64,000 bases of DNA from positions 17,487,001 through 17,551,000 of the forward strand of contig CM049405.1 of NCBI GenBank assembly GCA_026929865.2. Reading direction: 5' to 3'. The translations under genes were made by a program, and so were the position numbers. The notes beneath the pieces were generated by a model, which saw only the letters and a program-made list of their open reading frames with translations, searched no databases and was not told the DNA's origin. Shown here piece by piece: positions 1 to 27,065 of this stretch. The DNA comes from Hyperoplus lanceolatus. Taxonomy: Eukaryota > Chordata > Actinopteri > Uranoscopiformes > Ammodytidae. Position 1 is the first letter of the stretch. Each line of letters opens with the position of its first letter.

Positions 1-1653
1 ACTGTGGAGCCAGAGGTAGCTCAATTCTTACGAGAGAAATCAAAGCTACTCTTGAAGAACGGAGTGTTGTGCCGCAAAGTTCTCAATCAAAGAGGTGAAG
101 CGTTTCATCAACTTGTTATACCCAGTAGTCACAGAGAAAGAGCCTTCCAAGGTATTCATGATGAGACAGGCCATATGGGTATCGAGAGAACTTTGGAACT
201 AGCCAGAGCAAGGTTCTACTGGCCGAAGATGGCAAAATACATTGAGACAAAGTGTAAAAGCTGTGAAAGATGTGTCAGACGAAAATCTAGGGTGCAAAAG
301 GCATCCAAACTAGTCAACATCAAAGTCAGTGGTCCCCTTGAGCTAGTCTGTATGGATTTTCTGACAATTGAACCTGACTCAAGAGACACTAGAAACATAC
401 TAGTCATAACTGATCACTTTACAAAATATGCACAGGCATATACAACTAGAGACCAGACAGCCAAGACTGTTGCCACAGTGTTATGGGAAAACTTCATTTG
501 TCACTATGGTTTTCCCCGCAGGCTGCATAGTGATCAAGGAGCCTGTTTTGAGTCAGAAGTTGTAGCAGAACTTTGTAAGCATGCTGGAATCGCCAAGTCG
601 CGCACAACGCCCTACCACCCGAGAGGGAATCCGGTAGAACGATTCAACAGGACTCTGCTCGAACTCTTGGGAACGCTGGAGGACAAAAAGAAGGAGGAAT
701 GGAGGAAATATGTCAAGCCCCTTGTACACGCATATAATTGTACACGGAACGATGTGACTGGCGAAGCTCCTTTCTTACTCATGTTTGGCAGAGAGCCGCG
801 TCTCCCCATTGACCTCTGTTTTGGCATCAGCCCTCAGGGTCACAATCCCAAAACGCACACACAATATGTGCGAGACCTAAAGAAAAGACTAAGACACGCA
901 TATGAGCTAGCGTCAAGAAATGCTGAAAAACGGCAGTTGTTGAACAAAAGGCGCTGGGATGCTAAGGTGACTGCCTTGCCTTTAGAGGTAGGGGATCGAG
1001 TCCTTGTGAGGAATCTGAGTCTCAGAAAGAAGCACAAAATCTCTGACAAATGGGAATCCACTGTTTACGTTGTTGACAAACAGCCGGATGAGAGTATCCC
1101 GGTGTATGTTGTCAGGCCCGATAATGGTGAGGGCAGAGAGCGGGTTTTGCATCGAGATATGCTTCTTCCCTGTGGGTTCTTACCTGCAACCTTAGAAGCA
1201 GAGCCTGTGAGTACTGATGTGCAGGCAAACCCGTCTCAAGTTCCTGAGGTGACTGATGAGGGAGATATTGAGGATGATCTGTCTTCAATGGAAGTGGATC
1301 AAGACTTGGAAACTCAGAACATGAGCCTTGAAACCCCTGAACAGAGTACCTCTCAGTCTCAAAATCCCCTAAATCCTGATGCCCCTGAATACATGTCAGA
1401 TCAGCATGATTTGTCAGACACTGAGACTGTAATTAGTCCAGGCCCGTCCCAGGCTAGGCCTCAGAGAACAAGGGTACCACCAGCTTATCTTAGTGACTAC
1501 CAAGTTGGTCGCAAAGCCCATTGTAAACATCACACCTTAAGTCCCCCTACACAGCAGACACTGTTTTATGGTTTCTTATTGTCCTTGCAGCAGCAAATTG
1601 CAGGGTTAGTTCAGTCTCTAGCCGTAGGTAGTGACGGGGACGTCACATTTTAA
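1..1653 (+). CDS. Ty3/gypsy retrotransposon pol: integrase part, 5'-incomplete
   Basis: The reading frame is open from base 1, so the polyprotein continues upstream and no true start lies in the window. Counting from the GTG at base 4, the integrase zinc-binding HHCC module is seen (H52, H57, then CERC at 87-90). The catalytic core follows, with D118 (CMDFL), D177 (HSDQG) and E212 (NPVERFNRT). A GPY/F-type region (about 325-390, GDRVLVRN...) comes next, then an acidic, Ser/Pro-rich tail. No chromodomain or envelope ORF follows. Stop TAA is at 1651-1653, directly before a G-rich polypurine tract (1654-1664) and the LTR, which is the expected 3' end order. The D-to-E spacing is one residue shorter than in many gypsy elements because the loop reads RGNPVERF. 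The integrase portion has no internal stop, so the copy is probably young. Family is confident; clade is not assigned. Confidence 0.93.
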   Translation, partial: TVEPEVAQFLREKSKLLLKNGVLCRKVLNQRGEAFHQLVIPSSHRERAFQGIHDETGHMGIERTLELARARFYWPKMAKYIETKCKSCERCVRRKSRVQKASKLVNIKVSGPLELVCMDFLTIEPDSRDTRNILVITDHFTKYAQAYTTRDQTAKTVATVLWENFICHYGFPRRLHSDQGACFESEVVAELCKHAGIAKSRTTPYHPRGNPVERFNRTLLELLGTLEDKKKEEWRKYVKPLVHAYNCTRNDVTGEAPFLLMFGREPRLPIDLCFGISPQGHNPKTHTQYVRDLKKRLRHAYELASRNAEKRQLLNKRRWDAKVTALPLEVGDRVLVRNLSLRKKHKISDKWESTVYVVDKQPDESIPVYVVRPDNGEGRERVLHRDMLLPCGFLPATLEAEPVSTDVQANPSQVPEVTDEGDIEDDLSSMEVDQDLETQNMSLETPEQSTSQSQNPLNPDAPEYMSDQHDLSDTETVISPGPSQARPQRTRVPPAYLSDYQVGRKAHCKHHTLSPPTQQTLFYGFLLSLQQQIAGLVQSLAVGSDGDVTF

Positions 1654-1664
1654 GTGGGGGAGGA

Positions 1665-2737
1665 TGTAACCCAGATACATTTTCAGTCAGTTAATGCTTT
1701 TCTGTAATATCACTGTTTTTGGTGTGTGTCTCTTTAAGGGTTAAGACCACTTTATGTTGCGGCAGCTTTACGACTGCTGTTTTACGGTGTGTGTGTTATT
1801 GTTACCTTGGAGACGAAGTTTTCGCGGGTAGTTCTCTTCTTCAATGCACAAGCAAAGTGTGGTTAAGCTGCGATTATTCCGCTGTTTATTTTCGAAGTTT
1901 AAACTTGTTAAAAAAGTATTTAATTGTAATATTTACTGTGCAAAATACTCGTGCTGCTTTTGATAACATGCCGGAAGCTGTCGGTGAAGTGTACATATAA
2001 GAAGATTGTTAACAAGGAATCGCCACGCCGAGTGAATGGACATTGATGAGACCATAGATATATATGTGTTCTATATATATCTATGGATGAGAGCTGCCGC
2101 TGTTTCTGAGTGCTGTTCCAGGGGCTCCTGAGCCGTGAGGAGCCGTCACCATCTTTTGAGTATCCCGAGGAGTGCAGGCAAAAATACTAAACCACCACAC
2201 ACATATATATATAGAGCTCTATATAATATTATTGCTGGCCAGCACTTAACTTTACTTTATTATATATTTTTTTGATAAAGACAATACAAGGACACTGCAA
2301 GATATCTCTATTTTTTTGGATAAGAAGACGCTCGAAATTTTATTTTGTTTGTTCTATGGACTGAGTGAAAAAGACCGTTCGGTACTCATTTTGTTTTCAT
2401 GAACTAAGAAAGAGACAATTTATATAAGAGAACGAGCAACAGCTCGTCAGGTTATTTGTACGGAATAACAAGTTTGTTTTGAGACAATTTAATATTTAGT
2501 TTAACTACCTTAACAAAGGGAAATATATTTTATTTTTGTATTTTATTTTCTTATTCTAATTGAGGGTTTACCAAAATTATAATTACATGTCTATATGATT
2601 TACAGCAAACTATTACAAGGTTTTTCCTGGTTTCATTAGGACAAAGTAGGATGCATTTTAGTCCAGTACTTGTTGAATAAATCTGGATGATAGTAAACTG
2701 CTATCACAACCCGAGTAAATTCTGTTTATTGGTTACA
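1665..2737 (+). mobile_element. 3' long terminal repeat of the Ty3/gypsy element
   Basis: The LTR starts with TGTAACC right after the polypurine tract (GTGGGGGAGGA, 1654-1664) and ends with GGTTACA at 2731-2737. These form a perfect 7-bp terminal inverted repeat of the TG...CA type. Length is 1073 bp. A TATATAAG box at 2421-2428 and an AATAAA signal at 2676-2681 fit a promoter and poly(A) site about 255 bp apart. The 5' LTR lies outside the window, so target-site duplication and LTR-LTR divergence cannot be checked. The end lies 411 bp upstream of the acvr1c start codon in the same orientation. Confidence 0.85.
2052..2086. repeat. Perfect 14-bp inverted repeat (hairpin) in the LTR
   Basis: The arms CCATAGATATATAT (2052-2065) and ATATATATCTATGG (2073-2086) are perfect reverse complements around a 7-nt loop, GTGTTCT. 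It sits inside the gypsy LTR. AT-rich dyads can arise by chance, but 14 paired bases with CC/GG clamps are notable. Function unknown. Confidence 0.8.
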
Positions 2738-3148
2738 GTTACCTTCTACATTAAAATTGAGCCTATACAAAAGTGAGAGATGTCACCTCCGCTCCGTTGC
2801 ACTTTCTATATTCATTACGCAAAGAGGGAGGTGGCAATTCACTGGACCCGCAGTTAAATGGATGTGCAACTCACTTTCTCTCTGGCCATTCACATGTCCT
2901 TATCAAAGGTCTGCAGTGCTAATCCGTGTAATCCCAGTCAACAGAGGCGGAGCGAGCCTCTGACCGCAGTCTGCAGTTTCCTCTCCCCGCATATAGTGCG
3001 AGGCGTGTTTATTAGTTTTTTTTTCTTGCGGGTTGCATGGCCTAAAGGACTCTCTTTATAGGTCCATGAAAGGACTTCACCGCAATGTAGCGCTGTGATT
3101 GGAGTAGAGTAGCTGTGCTTCGGAGACGGAGCCCATGCGGTCCTTGCC
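2738..3148 (+). promoter_or_regulatory. Proximal 5' flank / 5' UTR of acvr1c
   Basis: These 411 bp separate the LTR from the acvr1c start codon and hold no ORF of interest. The stretch is richer in G and C than the introns that follow. It holds a TATA-like TTTATAGG around 3055 and, further up, CACATG E-box-like text. The transcription start is not determined, so the division between promoter and 5' UTR is inference. Confidence 0.45.
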
Positions 3149-18634
<15,486 letters not shown>

Positions 18635-20745
18635 TCAGATTTGTTGCTCCTGCAGGTGGGCACTGCTGCTGGCAACACACAGTGGACTGCCAGTCATAGG
18701 GAGGAAGGGTTCTCTTTTAATGGCCTGAGGCTGCCCTCTTCAGGACTTAACCACACTGTTCACCCTCAGAGAGCAGATGTAGTTTTTTTTAGTTTTTTTC
18801 GGTGCCAAAGTATTTTAGGGGCTGTCGCTGCTTATACTGTATATGATGTATGTACAGATTATTTTGCTACCTCAGGCATTTAAGTGCCCAAAGCTTTAAG
18901 TTGCACATTATGATGCTTTTTTTGTGTGCCATATCTTGTAGCAAACACACTATTGTGTTATCTGACAATCACAAAGGAGACCGATTTGACACCTTAACTG
19001 GTTCTGGCTTGGTTAAAATGACGCACACGCAGGCTGTTCCCTGATAAATTGAGCTTTAACGTGTTTAAAATGAAGTGCTTTGCTTAGTTATTACAGCACT
19101 ACTGTAGATAAACGGTTTGTTGAAAGCTCCGTGGAATGATTACACAGCACTTAACAGGAACACAACTGTGAATTTCCAATTGGAAGACATTGCAAAGTGC
19201 TTTTATTTTAGTGTGATTTAGTTCCGACTATTGATTTGTAACCACCGTAGCCCTATGGTTGGCAATATGCCGCGGGTCTATTGGCTGCTCATTCTTTCTG
19301 ACTGATTCTCGTACAATGAAAATAGGTATGGATGTTAATGGTACCTAGAGGATAAACAGCTATAAACTCCTGCTATGTATGTTGCACTTTTAAAGCTCAC
19401 AGTGGCTGAAAATTGCCACTCTGACAGATGAACGCTAATTTGAAAAGGATGAATGTTTAAAGTTATGTTTTGTATTTCTCAAGCATATTTATTAACACTG
19501 GAAGCATGGTATTCAAATAATTAAACCTTAGCCACCCTAATGCACAAGCCAACACCTCAGATAGAAGTACATTTAAATTTGAAATGTTAACAACTTCATA
19601 CAGTATGTAGGCTTACTGTAAAGACCAAGATAAGATCCGATCAGTTATACATAGTAGATCATCTAAAGGCATTTCCCTTAAAGGTGATGAGTGCACATAG
19701 GATTGATAATGCCATTACCTGCTGAGGCCTTTAAAGCCTTTTCATAACAGGCCTAGGAAAAGTGCACACGGTAAATCTGTACGTCATATGTTCGTATGTG
19801 CCCAAGTGTGTTCAGACGTGCCTGTGCCTGCTTCTCATATCACGTGAAGTCACCCAGTAATTTAAAGATGTGAATCAGACTAATCGGGACCGTAGTTTGT
19901 GAAACCGGTGCTGTGGTCGAAACCTTTTTCTCATGTGTCCCCCATCCATCGTGGCTTATTAATTGACTTTAGTAGTTCTAAAGTTAATGTTCATTACATT
20001 TGTTGCTAAGGCGTGAGTTACACACTTCCACATAGCCGCTATCAGTGTTGAAGGCGTCATGATTGCTGTTTGATATGTAGCATCAGCTGTGTTGCCTCTT
20101 TAAAATAAGCTATGTACTGTAGCCTGTTGCGCTCTCGTCAAATATCAAGTTCATCATGTGTACAAGTACACTTTGTCTTTCTTTCTGTGAACAGTTTTGT
20201 TGGCTTTCGTTCATGGAAACGCTGGACTGTGTGTGTTGCAGATTTTACAGATAGGAAATATTGAAAATGCAGTATTGAAGCTTCTGGCTCTGCTTGTGTC
20301 CACTGAAACATGGTGGTATGACCTTGTTTTGTCGATCTGATACCGGATATGTGCTGATTCTGAACCAAACATACTGTATATATTGTGTCTACTGTGTCAT
20401 ATCTGCTTCTCCGGGAATCTGAAGAACGTATAGCTAAGCTTCATATAAAAGACCTATCAGTCATTCCAAAGAGGAGTGATCATCATCACCATGTGCAATT
20501 TCTGACTGTTCTGTTTTTTATATAGCCTATATTGTATATGAAACAGCTAAATATTTACAAATGAGGTACTGCTTTCATGAAATTTCTAAAAACATACAGT
20601 TTTTAGACACAAATACTATGTGTCTGTTTTGTGTGGTCACTCATTTCCAGCCATTGCATTGTATCTTTTCTCTTGCATTATTTATTCCATATACAACCAA
20701 GTGATATCAGTGGGTCAATAAACTGTTTTTCATGAAGTCAACTGT
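18635..20745 (+). other. Probable 3' UTR of acvr1c
   Basis: Unique AT-rich sequence runs from the acvr1c stop to an AATAAA at 20717-20722, followed by a GT-rich stretch (GTTTTGTGTCTC). That fits a cleavage site near 20.74 kb and a 3' UTR of about 2.1 kb. No repeats or exons seen. The extent is inference from the first good poly(A) signal. Confidence 0.55.
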
Positions 20746-22333
20746 TTTGTGTCTCTTCCTCATGATAGTAAGAAGAGGTATACACTGTCATTGCTTTGTC
20801 ATTTTGAAAGCTTTGACTGCAGAGCCTTGCGCATTGCTCAATGTGGGACACAATTTCCCGGAGCAACTTATCAGAAACGGGTCACTTTTTGTCGTTATCA
20901 TCAGACTTTTACCTGAGCTAGAGATGAGTCATGTCCGCTTACTGTTCTACCGCTCTATTCGTGTGCATGGCAGTGTGTTGTGGTTGTGTCCGTTAGACAG
21001 AGGAAATTAAGCTGTAACACGAAAGCTATCAGATCTTTGAAGATGAGTCTGAAACTTGGTTAGACAAAGATAAAAGCTCAGCTGTTTCTTTTGGAGTCAG
21101 CCCCCCCGCCCCCAACTACACTTTCATGAGCGAAGCCAGAGTGCATAAGAAAGGAGGGGGGTTGCTATTTTGTTTAATGAATCTCTACAATGCAAAAAGA
21201 TGTTTTATGGAAATTTTGATTCGTTTGAGTATGTGGCTCTCCTGTTAAATTCAGCCTCTAGAGCTATTTACATTAATATCAACAGACCACCGAAATATTG
21301 CGCAATGAGAGAGAGAGAGAGTGCACAAAGGAAGATAACAAATTGTGCACTTTTCTGTATTTATAGTAGAATTTGGGACATCCTGGTGAAATGGGGCATC
21401 TGTGTTCCAGACAGTCCCGTGGTCACTGCTCTGTCTGCCAGCAGATCTTCTGAGGGTCAGTGGGGGAGAGGGGATTAATGTGAGACAATCTGGTACAGTT
21501 AGGGGGTATTTACACTAGGCCAAAATGCAATTACCATTTTCTTTGATTTTCTGAAAGAAATGCAGCATTTGTGCATGCCGAAAGATGGTATTATTTTCCT
21601 GGAGATCCATTTTAAAAAGCATCAGTGAGGTAGGGGGACAGAGTTTGTGTGCACTGTGGTTCAGTTTTCTTTGACCCATCAAGCCATTGTCTCCCTGACT
21701 GTTGGCCTGAGTGCGTGTGATTTCCCTTTTGAAATGACCATGTCTGATGCCTCTAGCCCAATGACCCATGCTGTGGGTTTGGGGAGCGTGACACTATAGC
21801 CCCGAGCTAAATCAAGTCTTTTGTCCGGCGTTCACATAAGACAAGTCTCCTTGCTTGGCAGAACACAGTAGTCAGGATCAGACTGAGGTTTAAGCCCATT
21901 GAGAAACCCAGAGTGAGAGAGGCTGGAAGCAGGTGCCGATGGAGGCGTGCTGAGGGAGTTTCTCATGCATTGCTGATTTCTGACAGACCATGATCAAATT
22001 GCTACGACTCCAAAAAGAGAAAGGGACTGTTTGAAGGGGGAATAATAATAAGAGAAAAAAGAGCTTCAACATCCTCCTTCCTTTGATTTTCAAAACAGCA
22101 GACCACCACCCTTCTTAAGAAAGAGAAAGAAGAGAAAAAAGCAAGAAGTTAAAAGAGGTGAACAGGAAACTAGGTATGTGAGGCTGTGATCTGCAGATGC
22201 AGGTTCCACCACAGACATCACGTGGATTTCCGCTTTGACACATTTTGCTTTTGGCTGCACAAGGGCAGGGCCAAACAATCAGTGAAAAGGCTGCTGCAGC
22301 AGGACACGATGGTGCTTTGAGGACTACTCTACC
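20746..22333 (+). other. acvr1c-cytip intergenic region and cytip 5' UTR
   Basis: 1.6 kb between acvr1c and the cytip start codon. It contains a short GAGAGA run near 21308 and a C-run near 21102. Purine-rich text follows from 21890 on, with AAGAGAAAGAAGAG just before the cytip coding region. The last few hundred bases presumably include the cytip promoter and leader, but no start site can be placed. Confidence 0.4.
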
Positions 22334-25005
22334 ATGCAGTCCACCATGAATATCAATGGACTTCAACGCCAGGGCAGCCAAGAGAATTGCATTCAGGATA
22401 ATACACTGAGGAAGAAATGTTCCCTGTGGCACCGACGCTCGCTGAGGGGAAACAATGACCGACACTGGCAGATCACAGGCTCTCTGCCCAGAGTGCGCAA
22501 GGTGAGACAATTAAAAAGAAGTGTTATATATACACAGTAGCTTCACAAACACAAACACATTTCTACAATTTAAATACAATCTCATGAACTGACTGAAATC
22601 TAAATTAGTTTAGAGATTTTATATTTTTTCTTTCATGTGCAAATAGTTTTATAATGAGATGCAGTTCACTGATTTACCACCAACTATCAGAATATACAGC
22701 AGCTCCCTGCAGCTTGCCAAAAGTTTTTAAACTATTTTAATCTTTTGAGCTATGCAACACTAGGATTGACCTGTCAAATACTTGTTAGATTGAGTTTTCA
22801 AAACTGAAATCCACTATATTGTTTTAAAGAGGAACTATGCACTTCTCCTTTTGCAGCCTAAACAAAGCCACTCCGGCTCACTGGTTGATTACTCCGACCC
22901 ACAAAGGTAAAATATGTCAAATCTGCAGTGCAATTTATCATACAATAGAAAGTTTCACTAAATCTAAAATACCATGTATTGCATTTTACTTCTGTGCAAT
23001 GTTTTTAATAGAGAAGTATAGAGCAATTCCAAAAATATTAATTTCATTTTTTTTCTCCTTTGCCCAGAACCACAATTGTACTGGAAAAGCAAGACAATGA
23101 AACATTTGGTTTTGAAATTCAGGTAAGCTTTTATAACGTTATAACCATTGAGATGAAGTACATGTTTTTTTTGTTGTTCTTTTGAAATCTATAATCTAGG
23201 ATAATTTTATATTACCATTCAAGTAAGAAGTATTATTTTAGCCACTTTTGTGACAAAACATTCTCCTGTTGCAGACCTATGGCCTGCAGCTGAAGGACAG
23301 CTCTGCAGTGGAGATGTGCACATTTGTGCGTAAGGTGCAGGAGGACAGCGCTGCAGAGAGTGCTGGCCTGACCGCAGGTGAACCACCCACATCCTTTACA
23401 CAGGCTTTTGTAAACATTTCACATACACCTAATTCTACCTTTCTCGCATACAAACATTGACATAGGCTATATCACTTGCCCAACATGTGCACACAACATT
23501 CCACCCACATACACTGAAGCACAAATACAATTCAAAGCCATGATGTGTTCCCATAATTGATCAGTTCCTCTTTTTTTGTCTTGCATGCTTGTTTATTGTA
23601 GGAGACATTATCATCACTATCAATGGCCTCAGCATTGAAGGATCATCTCATCAGCACATACTTGAACTGATACGAGAATCCACCAACAGTCTAAAGTGAG
23701 TGACAGAGATTTCATAGTAGTAAGACAAAGCTCGGTATTGGACAAATCTGCAGCACAGAAATTGTAAACAGTATTCCAACATATTTTTTTAAATGGGTAT
23801 AATTATGTGTCCATATGTGATTCCAGGATGGAGACTGTATGTGGAAACATAGTGAAGCAGATAGAGCTGGAGAAGAGGATGAACCTGCTTAAGGTGCGTC
23901 TCTATATGACCCTGCCCATGTTTGTTATTGACATGCTATCGCACTGTGGTTACCTTAAGCTTCCTACAAACAACTGTCAGATAACCACACAGACCCAGCT
24001 GGTAGTAATGAAAGAGCCCAAATGCCACACTGTAGCTAATTACAGGTTGATAGCCTATATTGCTACACCTACATATGAAAACAGCCTGCACTCAGTACTG
24101 TATTTTCACAACTTAACCCGTCCCTTATGTGTTCTAACATTGAGATGTTATCTTTGTAGGTTTTGAGTGTGTAAGCTAAATTAATTATCTTTACTGAAAA
24201 GTTAACAGCACAACTTTTTTTCATACAGCAATCACTACGTGAGAAATTGGTGGAGCTGCAAGCACTGACATTACAGGAAAGGCGACTAACGCGAGGTGAG
24301 GGGTGTTCACTCATGCTCTGTCAAAAAACCACAGCCCTTACTTTCACACAGCCTTCTCTCTTCTTCTAAAATCTACACGGTTTAACATGTAGGCGAGGTG
24401 TGAATTCTGCATCAATTGAGATAAAAGGAGTTCCCCAGAGAAATGAACCGCTGACGAACTTCCTGTTGCACGGTGGACTTCTTGTCAATGTCAGCTGCAA
24501 TTGTTTCTAACGGGGAACTTTCATTATGCTATTGTATTTTTCAGGTACTAACTTAAACAACAGCAGCCTCCACCTCTCAATGGAGTCCCCCACGGGCCGC
24601 TGTGTCCGGCGTTTCTCCAGTGACAGCAGCTACAGGAGCGGGATGACCGATGACAGTGACCGTGCCAGCAGTGTGTTTGGGGATGTGAGCTCTCCCAGCC
24701 CCTATAGTGCAGCCAGCACCACTGATGATAGCTGCTTTTTCTCCAAAGATTTCCCCTCCCAGGACTCCAAGAGGTTTTCGTCAAGCTCTGGCCCTCACCA
24801 CCACCACCACCACCAACGCTCCAGCTTGGCAGGCAGTAGCAGCTCGCTCTCGCCTTCCTGGGAGGAAACCAGGATCTCCTCCCTGTTCGGTACCTTGCCC
24901 CGTAAAAGCAGGAGAGGCAGCGTCCGCAAACACATCTTCAAGTTGATTCCGGGACTCCAGCGATCGGTGGAAGAGGACGAGACGGGAACAACAAACACTC
25001 AGTGA
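22334..25005 (+). CDS. cytip: Cytohesin-interacting protein (CYTIP/CASP), PDZ scaffold
   Basis: Coding exons: 22334-22501, 22857-22906, 23068-23122, 23275-23377, 23602-23695, 23827-23893, 24229-24295, 24545-25005. They sum to 1065 nt, 354 aa; human CYTIP is 359 aa. The PDZ domain spans about 75-160 and begins with VLEKQDNETFGFEIQ, the family's VEKQDNETFGFEIQ. A coiled coil follows (about 164-200), the part that binds cytohesins in mammals. Then come a Ser-rich region with a His run, and a conserved tail (FGTLPRKSRRGSVRK, then FKLIPGLQRSVEEDE). TAMALIN shares this tail, but the acvr1c/ermn neighbours favour cytip. ATG at 22334 is the first in frame. ATG at 22346 has the better Kozak context (CCACC) and could be the true start, four codons shorter. 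Known role: cytosolic adaptor limiting integrin adhesion in leukocytes. Confidence 0.92.
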
Positions 25006-25800
25006 CAAATTTTTGAAATGCTTTGAAGAAGTTGCAGAATGAAATAAAGACACTGTAATGAAGTGTTTCCCCATACTTAAAATATTGGGTTAACCCTTTA
25101 AAAAACAATAACAAGCGCTTTAATGAAAGGAGAGGAGAGCACTCATTGTGGCACTTGGCGATTGTTGTCCTAAGAGGGTCCCTTCCTTAGCCTGTAAGGT
25201 GGGCCTTTGGCTTAGACCTGTGTTGGCACAAAAGCATTATGGTAATGTATAATGTTTGTATTTGAAAGTATGCATCGAAGATTGTACTGTATGATGGGGT
25301 GATGTAGGCTATCTTAATATAGCTTAAACAAAAAACTGAATGAGTGCGAATCAGCATTAATCATATCAGTCTGAACTGCAGAAGCTGTATTCATGTAGCA
25401 CACATTTAGACCATTGTGACCTAAAAAGGCATGACAACCATTTATTTTCAAAGTCATATAGATATTTAAACTGTACGATTGAACTGTGACGTTCAACCAA
25501 AACCAAAGCTCTACTTGGCTGCTCAGCTGAAAGCGGGATGTGGTTAGGAAGAGGTAGCCTACTACTTAACTGTTTCCATTTCAAAAATACATTTAAGGCT
25601 GTAAACAAATCGCTTTCAGTGTTCATTCTGACACACTGAAACGATTTCTTGTAAATTATTGTAAATGTACTGAAATTTCACTTATAGTAGCGAGACTTTT
25701 GTTTACAGAATGCCATGCTTTATTTTTCCTTTGTATCAAATGATCTGTATATGCAAAAGACTATTTTAAAAATGTAATAAACTTGCAAAATCTTCCAAAC
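25006..25800 (+). other. Probable 3' UTR of cytip
   Basis: Unique sequence after the cytip stop. An early AATAAA lies near 25043 and a later one at 25776-25781, so short and long 3' UTR forms are possible. No other gene signal. Confidence 0.55.
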
Positions 25801-25973
25801 CATCCGTGTTTCATTCAGATATCAGATAATAGTGCATTTAAGGTTACAATTCCAACAGTTATTAGTAGTTTGACTAGTAGTAGGCAAAAATGAACTTTAG
25901 AATAGAAACCCCACACATTTCCGGTAAAATGTCTCACTTCTTTGGTTTTGTGCCACTGCTGCTAGAGAGAGGG

Positions 25974-26088
<115 letters not shown>

Positions 26089-26509
26089 GAAGAGAGAAAC
26101 AGAGAGAGCTACAATGGGGAATTATCACATTATGATAAACTAAACTGTTACCCTGCACTTGATTACTACTCACAAAATACGCAGATACACTTAATTTTGA
26201 AGCAGCAACACCAAGAAAGATCATTTAAAAAAGACCAATATTTATTTTTCATGGTGTTATGAAGCAGACAATTAGATGGTTCAATGGGCTGAAAAATGCC
26301 TGTTTCATTATTTGTTTTATGAATGCATGCAACCAGTCACATCCTTTATTAAGGAAAAGTACACAAACAACAATGTTAAATAACTGCATTGAGAATCCAG
26401 GTATAATCGGCAATGGGTATATTTAAGATCATATAGCCACATAAAAACTATTACAAAATCAATCGAGATGGTTGCATCTTAAAAACGCAGGTCTTGGTAA
26501 AATGAATTA

Positions 26510-27065
26510 TAATGCTGCAACTTGTCCAGAATGTTATGACTAGAGTCCTCCATCACACCAAGCCAGTAGAGCACATTATACCGGTTCCTTAAATCACTGC
26601 ACTGGCTTCCTGTGTTTCAAAGGATATATTTTAAAATCCTGTAACTTTTGTACAAAGCACTAAATGGACTTAGATCCAAATACATCTCTGATTTATTAGT
26701 ACGTTACAGAGGATCGAGACCCCTCAGGTCAAAACCAAGCAAGATGAAGCAGCTGTCAGTTTCTATGCTTCCTAATGTCAAGCTTCCTGAACACCTGAGG
26801 TCATTTAAATCAGGTCTTTAACATTATTGTTTACTGTGTCTTTCTAATATATGACATACATAAGTAACTTCTAACCTGTACCTTTTTATTTGCACATTTT
26901 TGTTTTGATTGTCTTATGGATGCAATTTATTTGTATCCGTAACTATCGCTTTTTTATCGTGTAATTGCAATTTCAATGTTTTCTTAATGTCTTATTTCTA
27001 CTGTATTTTTGTTTGCCTGTAGAGCATTTTGAATTGCCCTGTCTCTGAAAGTTGCTATAAAAATA
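26510..27065 (+). mobile_element. Decayed L2/Rex-like LINE 3' end
   Basis: With one or two frame breaks the + strand reads QLVQNVMTRVL, then KSLHWLPVFQRIYFKIL, then SKYISDLLVRYRGSRPLRS. This is the well-known C-terminal end of the L2-clade LINE reverse-transcriptase protein. It ends in GTTGCTATAAAAATAGACC, like the TGCTATATAAATAAA ends of this clade. It is non-functional: 5'-truncated and frameshifted. The left edge is uncertain. Confidence 0.75.

Noticed and set aside
2738..2742. GTTAC as the gypsy target-site duplication
   Set aside because: The 5' LTR flank is outside the window, so the duplication cannot be confirmed.
22837..23100. 87-aa ORF across cytip exons 2-3
   Set aside because: It is a wrong-frame read-through of introns. 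The true exons are set by PDZ homology and phase.
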